Part shown: in pieces, positions 21,679-32,732 of the stretch
Layout: every line of letters starts with the position of its first letter
How positions within the stretch are numbered: position 1 is the stretch's first letter
Source: Lamellibrachia columna
Lineage: Eukaryota > Annelida > Polychaeta > Sabellida > Siboglinidae
Assembly: GCA_963662155.1 (NCBI GenBank)
Contig: OY759263.1
Location: 39,085,091 to 39,149,090, forward strand
Reading direction: 5' to 3'
Length of the DNA stretch: 64,000 nucleotides
Made by a program: the position numbers and the translations under genes
Notes under the pieces: model-generated
The model's input: the letters and a program-made list of their open reading frames with translations, nothing else
Database searches by the model: none
Told to the model about the DNA's origin: nothing

Positions 21679-22615
21679 ATGGCGACTGACCTGACGCTGC
21701 CTAGCAACGCTTCCATGAAGATGTATCCCGACAATACGTTGGCCCATTACATCACGGACTTGCCTCAACGTATCGACCTGAGTGGCGAGTGATAGTGCGG
21801 GTTGGCAGAGATAGAGATAGAACATCGGAGAGAAATACACCTGGTTCTTCCTTGACGAGACGATTGCTTTGGGTCGAACAACGAGCGCGCAGTTAAGCGC
21901 TGGATTATACAAGACTCCCATGACATTGATGAACCATGTCAACAAGGGACTGGACAGTATGACGACGGATAAGGTACGGGCAAAAATGAGCTACAGCGCC
22001 ATCACTCAAAAAATTACGTTACACATGACACCGGGCACCCAGTTCACTGTACCTCACCGCAGTGCGCTGGCAAGAATGTTAGGATTCGACGCGTCGATGG
22101 TCAGCAGTCCGTCAGCACCCTCACCACCGCCGCCAGCAGAGGCACCACTGCCACCAGCACTACTCGAAGCGATAGCCAATGCAGACGAGCGCACGTACAT
22201 CCACCCGAGTCTACGTGATCCACGTGGACGGAATATCGGTTTCATGCCGTCGGCCACCGTGGTTGCGCCACCCAAAGAGACTGACGATGGTCCGTACTCC
22301 TACCGTAAAGAGGCCGACAACGTGGTGGACATGGCTCAAGGGTTCGATACCATCTACACCTATACGGACGTTGTGGAGTCTCGCATAGTCGGTGACAGTC
22401 TCGCACGGTTGTTACGGTCCCTTCCGGTTGGTGGAAGTCACGGTGCCACGGTATATGATCGGTTCACTAACATTCACTACGTGCCTCTCTTGTACGCCCA
22501 CTTCAAGTCGATCGAGATCAATATAAGAGACGACACCGGGCGGTTCGTGCCATTCGAGTACGGTAAGGTGACCGTGACACCCCATTTACGACGGCGCAGG
22601 ACCGTACTGTTCTGA
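21679..22615 (+). pseudogene. Penton-like minor capsid protein, broken
   Basis: ATG at 21679: ATDLTLPSNASM, then YPDNTLAHYITDLPQRIDLSGE, stopped by TGA TAG at 21790-21795. The frame resumes by about 21865 and is open to 22613-22615, with YKTPMTLMNHVNKGLDS, a Pro/Ala-rich linker near 22110-22165, and the conserved C-terminal jelly-roll part (VVESRIVGDSLARLLRSLPV; IEINIRDDTGRFVPFEYGKV). This is the single jelly-roll vertex protein of Polintons. It is followed by the pVI-like gene after two bases. Confidence 0.85.
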
Positions 22616-22617
22616 AG

Positions 22618-23033
22618 ATGAATTACAACGAGTATTACGCGTGTCAGGCGGGTGGTGCACTGCCCTACTTCGCCGGTGCCCAATACCAGCGGGGTCACGG
22701 ACTAGGCACTCTGTTCGGTGGTCTGCTGCGCGGCGCCATGCCACTCATCAAGAGAGGTGCCGTGGCGTTTGGTAGGGGGGCGTTGAAGTCCGGCGTGCGC
22801 ATTGCCGACGACGTCATGTCCGGACAGATCATAAAAAGGCGGCCAAACGACGCGTCACAGATGCTGGTAAGAATCTGATGCATGGCCTTTTGACCCCTGG
22901 CGTGCCACATCATAAACGTTTAAAACGCACGCTTGCGAGTAAAGGGGTCACTACAGCGACGAGACGGCGCAAGAGACAGAAGCCCAATAAACGTGAGGCC
23001 GACATATTCGACAACGACGGCTTTCGTACATAG
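22618..23033 (+). pseudogene. pVI-like minor capsid protein, one frameshift
   Basis: MNYNEYYACQAGGALPYFAG then RGHGLGTLFGGLLRGAMPLI, a Gly-rich amphipathic amino half typical of Polinton/adintovirus small virion proteins related in layout to adenovirus pVI/pX. A shift near 22830 moves the basic C-terminal tail (KKAAKRRVTDAGK...READIFDNDGFRT) to another frame ending at 23031-23033. Without it the protein ends early at 22878. The right TIR begins inside this gene at about 22834, exactly where the frame breaks. Confidence 0.8.
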
Positions 23034-24307
23034 ACAGCCGTGGGAAGGGGTCAAGACCGAGCTGGATCTCTTTACCGTACCCCCCACTCAGACCTGCATA
23101 GTCGACAGCCATGTAGTGGAACATCACTCCCATGGCCTCTCTGGACTCGGGTGGACCGGTAGAATTCCTGATACCTGGATCGGGAGACGATTACCTAGAT
23201 ATCACCAACACGATACTACACGTGCAGGTGAAGTGATACGAGCCAATGGGGACGATCTCGACTTGGTCGATCCCGAGGGTCCAGTCAATAACTGGCTGCA
23301 TTCGCTGTTCAGTCAAGTCGACGTCTACCTGAACGGTACGCTCGTGACCCCTTCGACCAACACGAATGCGCATCGTGCCTACATAGAGACGCTGCTGAGT
23401 TACGGTACCGATGCCAAGGTCACGCAACTGACGAGTCAGCTGTGGCACAAGGACAAGGCCACTCACATGGATGCCGTCGCGATAGTCGACGGACCCGCGG
23501 CTAAAGAATGAATGAACATCGTACGGAGTCGAGTCGTCGACCTGATGGGCCGTCTCCACGTGGATCTCTTTCTGCAAGATAAATTCTTGATCAACGGCGC
23601 CGATGTCGACATACGACTGGTACGCACTATGTCCGCGTTTGCACTCATGGCTGGTGGGAACAATCTCGATTACAGGATAAACATAGTCAATGCCACCTTG
23701 TTTGCAAAGAAGGCCACCTTGAATCCGACCGTACAGATGGCACACATCAAGGCTCTAGAGAAGAGCACGGTCAAGTATCCGATGCGGTCCGTCGACTGCA
23801 AGGTGTACTCCATTCCCGCAGGCGCTCGCTGGCACACGCACGAAAACCTGTTCCTCGGCACCCTGCCGAAACGTCTGGTGCTGTGCTGCGTCGATAATGA
23901 TGCTTACAACGGTGTGTACACAAAGAATCCTTTTCACGCCAAGAACAACACCATTAGCTTCCACGCAGTTTACGTGGACGGGCGACAGATACCCTCTAAA
24001 CCATTCCAGCCGAATTTCGAAGACGACCTCTTCGTCAGGAGCTACATGAGCCTGTTCTCCTCGACCGGCAAGATGTGGCAGGACGAGGGGAACGGACTAA
24101 CTCACAGTGACTACCGACACGGCTACACCTTCTTCGGTTTTGACCTGACCCCCGACCAGTGCGATGGCCCCTGCTTCCATCTGGTACAAAAGGGCAACCT
24201 GCATTTCCGCGACGCGCTGCCGAACACCGTGAACGTCATCTGCCTACGCCGAGTTCATGTCCGTGTTGGAAATAGACAAGAGCCGCAACGTCATCTACGA
24301 ATACTGA
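23017..24307 (+). pseudogene. Hexon-like major capsid protein (right arm), broken
   Basis: The start codon present in the left arm is ACG here (23017-23019). Two offsetting shifts near 23128 and 23228 scramble about 33 codons without a stop. A TGA at 23509-23511 (KE then stop) coincides with a 15-base loss relative to the left arm. A shift near 24243 breaks the carboxyl end, which in its own frame runs to TGA at 24305-24307. Between these lesions the frame is well kept (LDLFTVPPTQT; VNNWLHSLFSQVDVYLNGT; GYTFFGFDLTPDQCDGP). The left arm is intact at most of these sites but broken at others. Confidence 0.9.
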
Positions 24308-24308
24308 G

Positions 24309-24794
24309 ATGGACACCCTGCAGATCGCTAGACTACTGGCGATGGACCCGCGCACCAGATCGATCTTTCGTGGTTTCGTACCCAAAGACGGACTGCCTAC
24401 GACGATAGACGCTCTGCCTGCGGCCTTCGTGTGCAACACCGACGACGGCGACGAACCGGGCGAACATTGAATAGCGCTGTACCTGGATGCCGACGGACGC
24501 GGCAATTACTTCTGCTCGTACGGTCTGCCGTCACTACACGCGGCGTTCCGCACCTTCCTGAACGAACATTATGCCGAGTGGACTCATAATAGCAAGAGAC
24601 TTCAGAGTCATCTGTCTAACGTATGTGGACAATATTGTGTAGCTTTTGTATTGCTTCGTTGTAACGGATTTCCGATGAGAACTTTTATCAACATATTCGG
24701 CACCGATTTAGTAGCTAACGATTGCCGCGTATTTGATTGTCTTAAACAGCTGCGACAAGGTAAACTGTATTATCGCACATCGTACATCGATTGA
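24309..24794 (+). pseudogene. Adenain-like protease (right arm), nonsense mutation
   Basis: Starts MDTLQIARLL one base after the hexon stop. The catalytic His is followed by TGA at about 24468-24470, where the left arm has TGG (EHW). Downstream it is open and keeps the longer FLNEHYAEWTHN segment missing from the left arm, the NYFCSYG block with Cys at the expected acidic position, and the VCGQYC nucleophile. It ends RTSYID, stop at 24792-24794. Confidence 0.88.
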
Positions 24795-24946
24795 GCCTCT
24801 GGCGAGGTGTACGCACCATCCCTAAGTTCACGACCTCTGGCGTGGTGGTCAACATCCGCAAGTCACGTCATCATCATCATAATAGTCGTAGTCGTAGTGA
24901 TATTACGCGCTACCCTTGTTGTATCATCATGCTGCTTGTGTTGTTC

Positions 24947-24952
24947 AATAAA
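24947..24952 (+). terminator. Poly-A signal of right protease gene
   Basis: AATAAA about 150 bases after the stop, mirrored at 13090-13095. Confidence 0.5.
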
Positions 24953-25161
24953 ATATGTGTGCATTCGTACCATATCGTGTTGTGTTGGTTTCTCGTTTCC
25001 TCATTAGTCCCTTTGATCATTGATAATGACCCTGTTAATGACCGCTGCGTAGTGGTCACTCCGTTAGGGTCGGGGTTATTGTCAGGGTTCACCGCAGACG
25101 ACAGAAGGTTAGGGTTACACAGCCGTCGACAGGTTGGGGTTAGAGTTAGGGTTAGCTCTGG

Positions 25162-25176
25162 TCACCAGGGGGCGCT
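25162..25176 (+). promoter_or_regulatory. CTCF-like motif, right TIR
   Basis: TCACCAGGGGGCGCT, mirror of 12866-12880 and pointing outward. Confidence 0.35.
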
Positions 25177-25559
25177 CCACAGCCGTCAGGGGCGCTCATG
25201 CTATCCAGAAGGATGTGCGCATGCTCAATAAACCGGAAACGGAAGTCAATCGTGCACATGGCCTCCGGATTTGCTTGGTCACAAGAGCACTATAACTACG
25301 TCATACAGTTTAAAAAGTGACAGAAATATCACGCGGCTAACGTCATGATGTTATGACACTCGTATATACAGTTAGCAAATTAAAGTGTACCGCAATTAAT
25401 TAAGCTTGGTTATTCAATGCAAGTGTACCAAAACAAACACAAACTATACGTGTCACGTGCAGATCTTACAACTATGCAGGTTGTTACATCGATCATACCA
25501 GCGCTAGCCGGACCCCGCTCGTAGCTAAGGCAACCGGAGTCCACCGTCCACTCGTTGGT

Positions 25560-26400
25560 CGATGTTGTTGTACTTACCTCGCCCAGTGTTTTAAGTGCAA
25601 TGCCTCTATGCTGTAGCGCGCTTCGAAAGGCGTGGTATTACAATAATAATTCATAATCATATTATGTAATACTTGTAGTGTTGTTTGTTTATATAACTAT
25701 ATTCTGACGATTATGTTCATAATTAATTGTGATCTACTTTTTGTAGTGTTTGGTTAGTTATAACAAATATATTATAATCGTACGTAGAGTTTGTTCTTTT
25801 CTTCACAGAACCTAGTGTAGATAGATTTAAGTGCAAATGACCGGCTTATCGTTAAACTTGTTGAGACTTGCATACGTCCAGTGTGGGAACCAACGCTTTA
25901 ACTACAGCGCTAATATTACTACAGAAAATCGTGTTATTTATCACGCGCATTTCCCGAGTACCTTAGCATACAGGTGAATGTGGTAAATACTTAGTTTCAA
26001 GGCGTTAACAAATGCTTTTGTACTTACCTCGCTCAGTGATTTAAGTGCAGTAGCTCTCTGCTATAGCGCGCTCCGACAGGCGTGGTATTAAAATAATAAT
26101 TCATAATCATATTATTTAATACTTGTAGTGTTTTTTTATACTACTATATTCTGACAATTATGTCCATAATTAATTGTTTTGTACTTCTTGTAGTGTTTGA
26201 TTAATTATAACAAATATATTATAATCATACGCAGTGTTTGTTCTTTTCTTCTCAGAAACTAGCTTAAATAGGTTTAAGCGCAAATGACGGGCATATTTGC
26301 ATACGTCCAGTGTACGAACCAACGCTTTATCTACAGCGCTAATATTACTACAGAAAATCGTGTTATTTATCACGCGCATTTCCCGAGTACCTTAGCATAC
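25560..26400. repeat. Two 420-bp direct duplicates in right TIR
   Basis: Mirror of 11650-12490. The short open frame at 26170-26379 falls inside a duplicate and is not a gene. Confidence 0.8.
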
Positions 26401-27370
26401 AGGTGAATGTGGTAAATACTTAGTTTCAAGGCGTTAACATACAGCTAAATGTGGGAATTACTTAGCTAAAATGCGTTAGCATGCAACTAAATGCAGTAAT
26501 CACTTAGCTAAAAAGCGTTAACATACAGCTAAATGTGGTAATTCGTTAGCTAAAAAACGTTAACATACAGCTAAATGTGGTCATTGCTGAGCTAAAAAGG
26601 GTTAACATACAACTAAATGTGGTCAATACTTAGCTAAAAAAACGTTAACACACAGCTAAATGCGGTAATTACTTAGTTAAAAAGCGTACAGCTAAATGTG
26701 GTAATTACTTAGCTAAAAAGCGCTAAAGTACAGCTAAATGTGATCATTTCTTAGCTAAACAGTTTTAACATATGTGGTAATTACTTAGCTTAAAGCCTTA
26801 ACATGCAACTAAATATGGTACTTACTTAGCTAAAAATGCTAACTACTTAGCTAAAGGTGGTATTTGCTTAGCTTAAAACCGTTAACATGCAGGTAAATAT
26901 GGTAACTAATTAGCTTAAAATCGCTAACATACAGCTAATGTGTTAATTACTGAGCTTAAAAGCGTTAACCTACAATTAATTGTGGTAATTACTTAGCTTA
27001 TAAGGACTGACATACAGCTAAATGCGGTAATTACTTAGCAAAACTCATTAACATGTAGCTGTATTTGGTACTTACTAAGCTTAAAAGCGTTAACGTACAA
27101 CTAAAAGTGATATTTACTTTGCTAAAAACAGTTAACATGCAGCTAAATGTGGTACATACTTAGTTAAATAGCGTTAACGTGCAACTAAAAGTGATACTTA
27201 ATATGCTAAAAGTGCTAACACATAGCCAAGTGTGGTAATTACGTAGCTAAAATGTGTTAACATATAAAAGAAAAGTGATATTTACTTAGCTTAAAAGTGT
27301 TAACATGCAGATAAACGTGGTAATCACTTAGCTTAAAAGCATTACATACGTAACTAAGTGTGACAAAATA
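26400..27370. repeat. About 42-bp tandem array in right TIR
   Basis: Mirror of the left array, with fewer units (roughly 23), which accounts for much of the arm length difference. Confidence 0.9.
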
Positions 27371-28011
27371 TATATAAAAGCGGTATTTTCTTCGACAAAT
27401 CGGTACTCTTTCTCATTACTCGTGCTATGTATGACTCATACCAATGCCCTAAATATGTTAGATGTACACATATAGGTCAACTAGTTGATGCATACTCGCT
27501 GTCTTTAATAGCCAGACAACACGTCACGTGGTCTACTCTTTTTAGAGAAACAACAAAAATAATAATAATGAAACCCGAATTTCATGATAGCTGGCATAGA
27601 AAAAATTACTGCACAGCATTGTGCATATGACGGGTTTATCTTTCAACTTGTTCAGACTTGCATACATCCAGTGGGCGAACCAACGCTTTAACTACAGCGC
27701 TAATATGACTACATATAGCCAGGTTATTTAAAACGGGCATTTCCCGAATACCAAAATCCACTAGTCAGCTGTTTGTATCGCCTTAATGCGTCCTTTCGGG
27801 AACGCGGCAGAACGGTGTCATATTATGTCATATTATGGGATACAACACGACCGCATTCCTAACATGGAATGTAGCCCGCTGTATTCCGCGAAACGCGAGC
27901 ATATACCCTACTCCCTCCAGATAGACCCACAAGCCATTCATCCTCCTCACCTCATTAATCATGCACGATTTTCATAAATGAAACTCATTTGCATATTTGC
28001 TTATTCTTAAA

Positions 28012-28115
28012 GTGGGTTTTCCCCAAATAACCGCCACGTCAGCGATATGTGGTTTTCCCTTGGGTTTTCCTCAACTAACCGCCACGTCATCGATATGTGG
28101 GTTTTTCACAATGTC
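28012..28115. repeat. Subterminal repeat pair in right TIR
   Basis: Mirror of 9650-9745, with CCACGTCAGCGATATGTGG and CCACGTCATCGATATGTGG. Confidence 0.7.
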
Positions 28116-28178
28116 TATTTTTAGCTATCACAAAAAATTTACCCACAATTAATCCTTGTAAAAGACTAACCTACTACT

Positions 28179-28184
28179 AACGAA
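28179..28184. other. Polinton target-site duplication, right (AACGAA)
   Basis: Follows the terminus CTACTACT at 28178 and is identical to 9577-9582. Confidence 0.9.
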
Positions 28185-28209
28185 TCATTTATACCACCCC
28201 GTAATCAAG

Positions 28210-28272
28210 TTGTGGCAGTGGTGTTATAGCGAGTGGTGTTATAGCGACTGGTGTTATCGCGAGTGGTGCCAC
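28210..28272. repeat. 15-bp tandem repeat, about 4 units
   Basis: Unit GTGGTGTTATAGCGA with single-base variants. Confidence 0.8.
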
Positions 28273-29260
28273 TGTTGGGGAGTGTGACAAAATTGGATTA
28301 TTATCGACTTGTTCCCTCCTAGCATTAAGCCTAGTAAAAAAGAAACTAGTTTCTCGTCCCCGCCCGCTTCCTTTTTTGCCGCCGCCGTTTTTTTACTAAT
28401 TATTATTAAAAAAAATATTTAAACAAGTTTTTTTTTTGTTCTTTGTAGAGACCTCTTTCCAAAACTTGCCGTCTGAAGTACTGTTCGAATCACTCAGTTC
28501 ACCACTAAATCATCATACAGAGTGTAGCGCTGTATGTGCATTCTAGTGAGTTTAAAAAAGAACGATGACCCCTTGTTTTAGATACTCTTTACGTAGACTC
28601 ATTTGCACAATACCAGTCTCAATCAGTATGAATGCCATTCAGTTGTATGCCTGTGATACAAACTAATGAAACCATGGCCAAATCTACACATGACATTCAT
28701 AAATATAATTATTCAACATTGTGTTTGCTTCTTCTTCTTTTCTAGTCAATTAAAAAAATTTTTTGAAGTAAATGTCTCTATTCATCTGCGATTCGCGCTA
28801 AGACGTATTGCATTTGCTAATTGGCAAATGGTATGGCAGGCTTTATGGTAATACGTATCACTGGCATGTTCCATGTTGCATCGATAAAACTACAGCTTGT
28901 CTTTGAATCAACCACAGTGAGCATCTGAGACATGGCGGCCACCTTTTAAACCAATAGCAAAAACCCACAAATAGTAAACAATAAGGGCCTCCCTCTTCCT
29001 TTAAAAAAGTCCGAACGAGAAGCTATTTTTTTGCTAGGCCTTATCTAGAACACAGTCAGAGCACAATTCATTTCCCAATTGACGACCATTATATCTTTTC
29101 TTGTAAGTGTAGAATAAATGTGAAAATATCGATGTAGGAGGTGTTTCACAGTTGTTCACAACAAGTGGGACACCTCCTCCACTCGACTTTCGTCGTGTTT
29201 TACCGGACTCGCACGTTTTGTCTTTAAGGGTCGCCATTGTGATTTGCCCTTCTCGTTCGC
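28273..29260. other. No gene seen
   Basis: AT-rich flank with T-runs (28390-28440). I recognise no coding region. Confidence 0.5.
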
Positions 29261-29262
29261 AG

Positions 29263-29263
29263 T

Positions 29264-29322
<59 letters not shown>

Positions 29323-29324
29323 CG
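29263..29324. repeat. (CGCA)n microsatellite
   Basis: About 15 units of GCAC/CGCA. The open frames across it are artefacts. Confidence 0.95.
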
Positions 29325-29446
29325 AGAACATTTGAGATCGCTTGAGACTATAATATAAAATAACGTGCTGAGAACGGCCTCGTGTGCAACAAATATATTT
29401 TATAGATTTTACCGGTAGCTTTACCAGTTCAAAAATTGGTTTTAAA

Positions 29447-29600
29447 ATTGGATCATTCCGTGTCATATCAAAAGGTTGATCTCTCAGAATTTGCTTAGAT
29501 TTGTTAAACAATGAATAAGTAGCTATACCTGAGCACTTTTGCAAAACACTAAGGATTTTCATGCAAATTGTGTCTGTAACGCCCTATGACGTGAACTTGG
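29447..29600. repeat. Left half of a large broken inverted repeat
   Basis: 29447-29530 matches the reverse complement of about 35997-36097 (shared TCAGAATTTGCTTA and GAATAAGTAG). 29561-29600 matches the reverse complement of 35036-35079 (shared GTGTCTGTAACGCCCTAT). Both pairs are inverted and nested, as expected of transposon ends or a palindrome split by insertions. Confidence 0.6.
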
Positions 29601-30186
29601 GGGTAAGCGCCCAACAGTAAAACGTACTTATTATTTCCGAGAAGGATTTCAGCAGTCTGTATTTCTTTGTTGTATTACAATGTCAAAATAGCTACCATCT
29701 ATTGTCAGCAGGCCTGGAGTCAATTACATTACAATGTCCATTACTATTACTTTGTTTTCTTTCTAGTAGGGCAAAACGGCCCCTGAAGGTAAGACGGCCC
29801 CATCACGTACGCAAATATAAAATTCTGAACATCCCAAAATCTGGTGCAGAATTAAGCTAACATCTACTCGAAAGCTCAGCAACACGAGACAGGCGTAATT
29901 AAATCAGTATTAAACTTTTATATGCACTATTATACGCTCTGATCAAATATTTTAGCAATAGTAAAATGATGCAACTCACTATAAAACGATATGAATCATG
30001 AACTTAATTGGTGAACTAATAATAGTATTAATCAGTTGACAGGTCAAACAATACACAATGGGCAGTGGTAGGGGAAAGTGCCTAAGACGTCCACTGTGCA
30101 CGAAAGGTCCACCCCCACTTTTCAGGGTATTCAGAAAATAGGACGTAGTCAGCCTCCCACCGGTTGATCACTGACCTGGTGCAGTA

Positions 30187-30277
30187 GACGTGGACAGTAG
30201 ACGTGGACAGTAGACGTGGACAGTAGACGTGGACAGTAGACGTGGACAGTAGACGTGGACAGTAGACGTGGACAGCC
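30187..30277. repeat. 13-bp tandem repeat, about 7 units
   Basis: Unit AGTAGACGTGGAC, nearly perfect. Confidence 0.9.
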
Positions 30278-31109
30278 AAAGCAGCAATGAGGAGATTTGA
30301 GCGACGGGTAAAATGACACTTTTTCTTACTATTTTTAGTCAATTTCAAACAAAATAACTCACCAAAGATGGCAGATAGCATAGATTATTTAGGGTGCCCA
30401 TAATGGCCAAGTTTCTTACATATATTATCGCATTAAATCAATGACAAATAAGTCTGCGCATCTGAGAAATGTCCTTGTAAAAACGTGCTTGTGCTCAAAA
30501 CGCACCCTACTCTCGTTCTGAAAACGCACACAGGGCTGACTTGACTATGCTGATAATAATAATGATATAATTATAAACACCAGTCAAATGTACATGTTTG
30601 CAATAATTAATATAGACCTAGGTTTGTAGAAAAAAATAACCCAGAGAAAATTTGTAAACATCATATGCGCCATTAGGCATAAAAGGCTAACTGTTTTACA
30701 ATAACTAAACATTATCAAGTGATTCGGGTCATCTGATATATTATAATAGCAAGGCGTTTTACAATTTCACAGCGGAGTAAACTGTGACTGTTTGGACACG
30801 AGATTGTGATCTTAATGATCTGATGATGTTGTTTTCAGATGACAAAACCTGGTTGTAAAAGACGACCTACAAGGTGCCAATATGGAATCATCCTACCAGA
30901 ACAGGCTGTTTGTGGGTCTGGACGAGGATGTAGTTGGTCAGGAGCAGGCAATTGTTAGGTCTAGAACTGGTTGTAGTTGGTCAGGAGTAGGTTGTACGGG
31001 ATCAAGAGCAAGCTATAGTTGACCAGGAGCAGGTTGTAGGGGGACAGGACCAGACTGTTGTTAATCAGGAGCGGGTTGTTGAGGATCGTGAGATTGTTGT
31101 AGGTGGTGG

Positions 31110-31880
31110 TGATGAGGTGAATATGGTAGTAGGCATGCTAGGCCAAGATGCACAACCTATCGGGCAGCAAATTCTAGCATTTTCACCCATTCCCAAGGCT
31201 GCACCACGGGCTAGGGATCGACAAGCTCAGATAGCAGAGCTGTCAACTTCGTCCCCTTAAAAAATGTGTTAATTGAAAAGGTGCCATTGAGAGGAAGATA
31301 TTAGGGAGGGGGTTACCAAGAGGAGCAAGACGGAGAGCAAGTGGGAGGGCAAGAGGGAGGGCAAGAGGGAGGGCAAGAGGGAGGGCAAGAGGGAGGGCAA
31401 GTGGGAGGGCAAGAGGGAGGGCAAGAGGGAGGGCACGACGGAGAGCAAGTGGGAGGGCAAGAGGGAGAGCAAGATGGAGGGCAAGAGGGAGGGCAAGAGG
31501 GAGGGCAAGTGGGAGGGAAAGAGGGAGGGCAAGAGGTATGATTAAACTCGGAGGGCAACAATTAGACGGAGAAAGGGGAAGGCTCCACGGAAGATTGATG
31601 GTCGTCGGGCGGGGACAAGGGTTATGTAGAACCAGAGGCGGCATACCAACACCTGTCATACCAACACCTGCCAGAAGGGTTGAGAACACGTGGTGGAGCC
31701 CGGGCAGCTCAGAATGTTGCAGATGTTAACAATATTAACAATATTTCTGTATTTACCGTCAGGAGAAATACACTGATCCACCAGCAGAGGACTGGATGAA
31801 ATGTCAGTCTTGTGCAGAGTAGTATCATGAAGCGTGTGGCAGCGGCTTTAGTGTTTGTGATATATGTGACAGTTAGTCTA
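31110..31880 (+). pseudogene. Pogo-type transposase C-terminal remnant
   Basis: About 31110-31310 encodes GQQILAFSPIPKAAPRAR followed by TSSP and LKNVLIEK across a frameshift. This resembles the linker after the DDE domain of pogo/CENP-B-like transposases. After a 12-bp array, about 31739-31865 encodes DPPAEDWMKCQSCAE, a stop (TAG where Trp is expected), then YHEACG and CDICD, a PHD-like zinc finger seen at the end of such transposases. No DDE core is visible. Identification is by motif resemblance only. Confidence 0.55.
31338..31535. repeat. 12-bp tandem repeat, about 16 units
   Basis: Unit GGGAGGGCAAGA with GTG/ACG/GAT variants. As 12 is a multiple of 3, all frames stay open, giving spurious LPSLLPS and GGQEGGQE repeats. 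Confidence 0.95.
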
Positions 31881-32732
31881 GCCTACCGTGACTTAACCAT
31901 GCAGCAAAACAAAGAGACAGTATGATACCTTTAATAATGATATTGTCCTGGCAAAAGAACAAGTGGAGCACCAAGTGGACAGTCTTTGTGTCTCACTCAG
32001 GGCTAAGACGTTGATTCCCAGTTCTGTATTGTTGAGTGAATTTACAATAAAGTGTAGACTTCGGCCTAGGCCTAGAAAAGGTTAAAACATTGGTGTTCCT
32101 GGGGGGTGCGTTTTGGGGCTATTGAACTAATACAACATATGACCGGGTGCGTTTTGTGAACAGTGTTCCCAAAACGCCCAGTTTGCCCCAAAATAATTTT
32201 TCTCTCATAAGTTTACTACAAAACGTGACATACATGTTAAATGATCACCAATCAAACATGATTACAAACTAAATCAGCTTTTCTTGTTTATGTGGCTATT
32301 AGCGCAGTCTGTCGGGCTGCATAGGGCATCAAAGTTAAGGGGTGTGTCTTAGGCACTTCCCCCTATGTTGTGTTTTGTATACACCATACATCGTATTAAG
32401 ACACACGTATTACATGTGGGGCAAGACGGTTCCTATGTCTTATCCTGCACGCACATGGTCATAATGTATAAAATGTATTACACATGACCAATTATGTTTA
32501 ATACTTTTAATATAATATGAACGTTGTATAATTTACGTTCTGCTAGCCTGTAGGCTGTAATTATGAACGAATATTACTAAGCCAATATTATATCATGTAT
32601 GGATTACAAGGTGTGTATTATATGTTAACTGCAATTTTAATTAACAACTACTATAGCCTAATATATTGCTATTATACCCTTTGTATATATGCATTTTGTA
32701 TAAGCGGAAACCAGGGGGAGGGAGCTATTGGC

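Larger units (their letters stand above)
9583..28178 (+). mobile_element. Polinton/Maverick (adintovirus-like) element, 18.6 kb
   Basis: The termini read AGTAGTAGG...CCTACTACT and are flanked by AACGAA on both sides. The element encodes protein-primed PolB, packaging ATPase, a retroviral-type integrase, an adenain-like protease, hexon-like and penton-like capsid proteins, and small basic virion proteins. This is the hallmark Polinton set. Its unusual trait is the terminal inverted repeats (9583-about 15290 and about 22834-28178). They are several times longer than the few hundred to about 1,000 bases usual for the family, and they contain capsid and protease genes. Most genes are broken, so the copy is defective. 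The precise termini make the boundary call firm. Confidence 0.95.
22834..28178. repeat. Polinton right terminal inverted repeat with genes
   Basis: Reverse complement of 9583-about 15290, somewhat shorter because of indels. It ends CCTACTACT at 28178. It holds the tail of the pVI-like gene, hexon, protease, two 420-bp duplicates, the 42-bp array and the subterminal repeats. Confidence 0.9.
30071..32363 (+). mobile_element. Pogo-like (Tc1/mariner superfamily) transposon remnant
   Basis: Inverted ends GGGGAAAGTGCCTAAGAC (30071-30088) and its reverse complement with one mismatch (to 32363) are flanked by TA dinucleotides at 30069-30070 and 32364-32365. TA is the target duplication of this superfamily. 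The interior holds a C-terminal transposase remnant and two short tandem arrays. The catalytic domain is gone. Confidence 0.6.

Noticed and set aside
25130..25157. TTAGGG-like units in the right TIR (and mirror)
   Set aside because: Only two or three degenerate units. Not a telomeric tract.
9583..28178. Polinton arms as an assembly mirror artefact
   Set aside because: The arms differ by many substitutions, indels and separate lesions, and precise target duplications flank the element.
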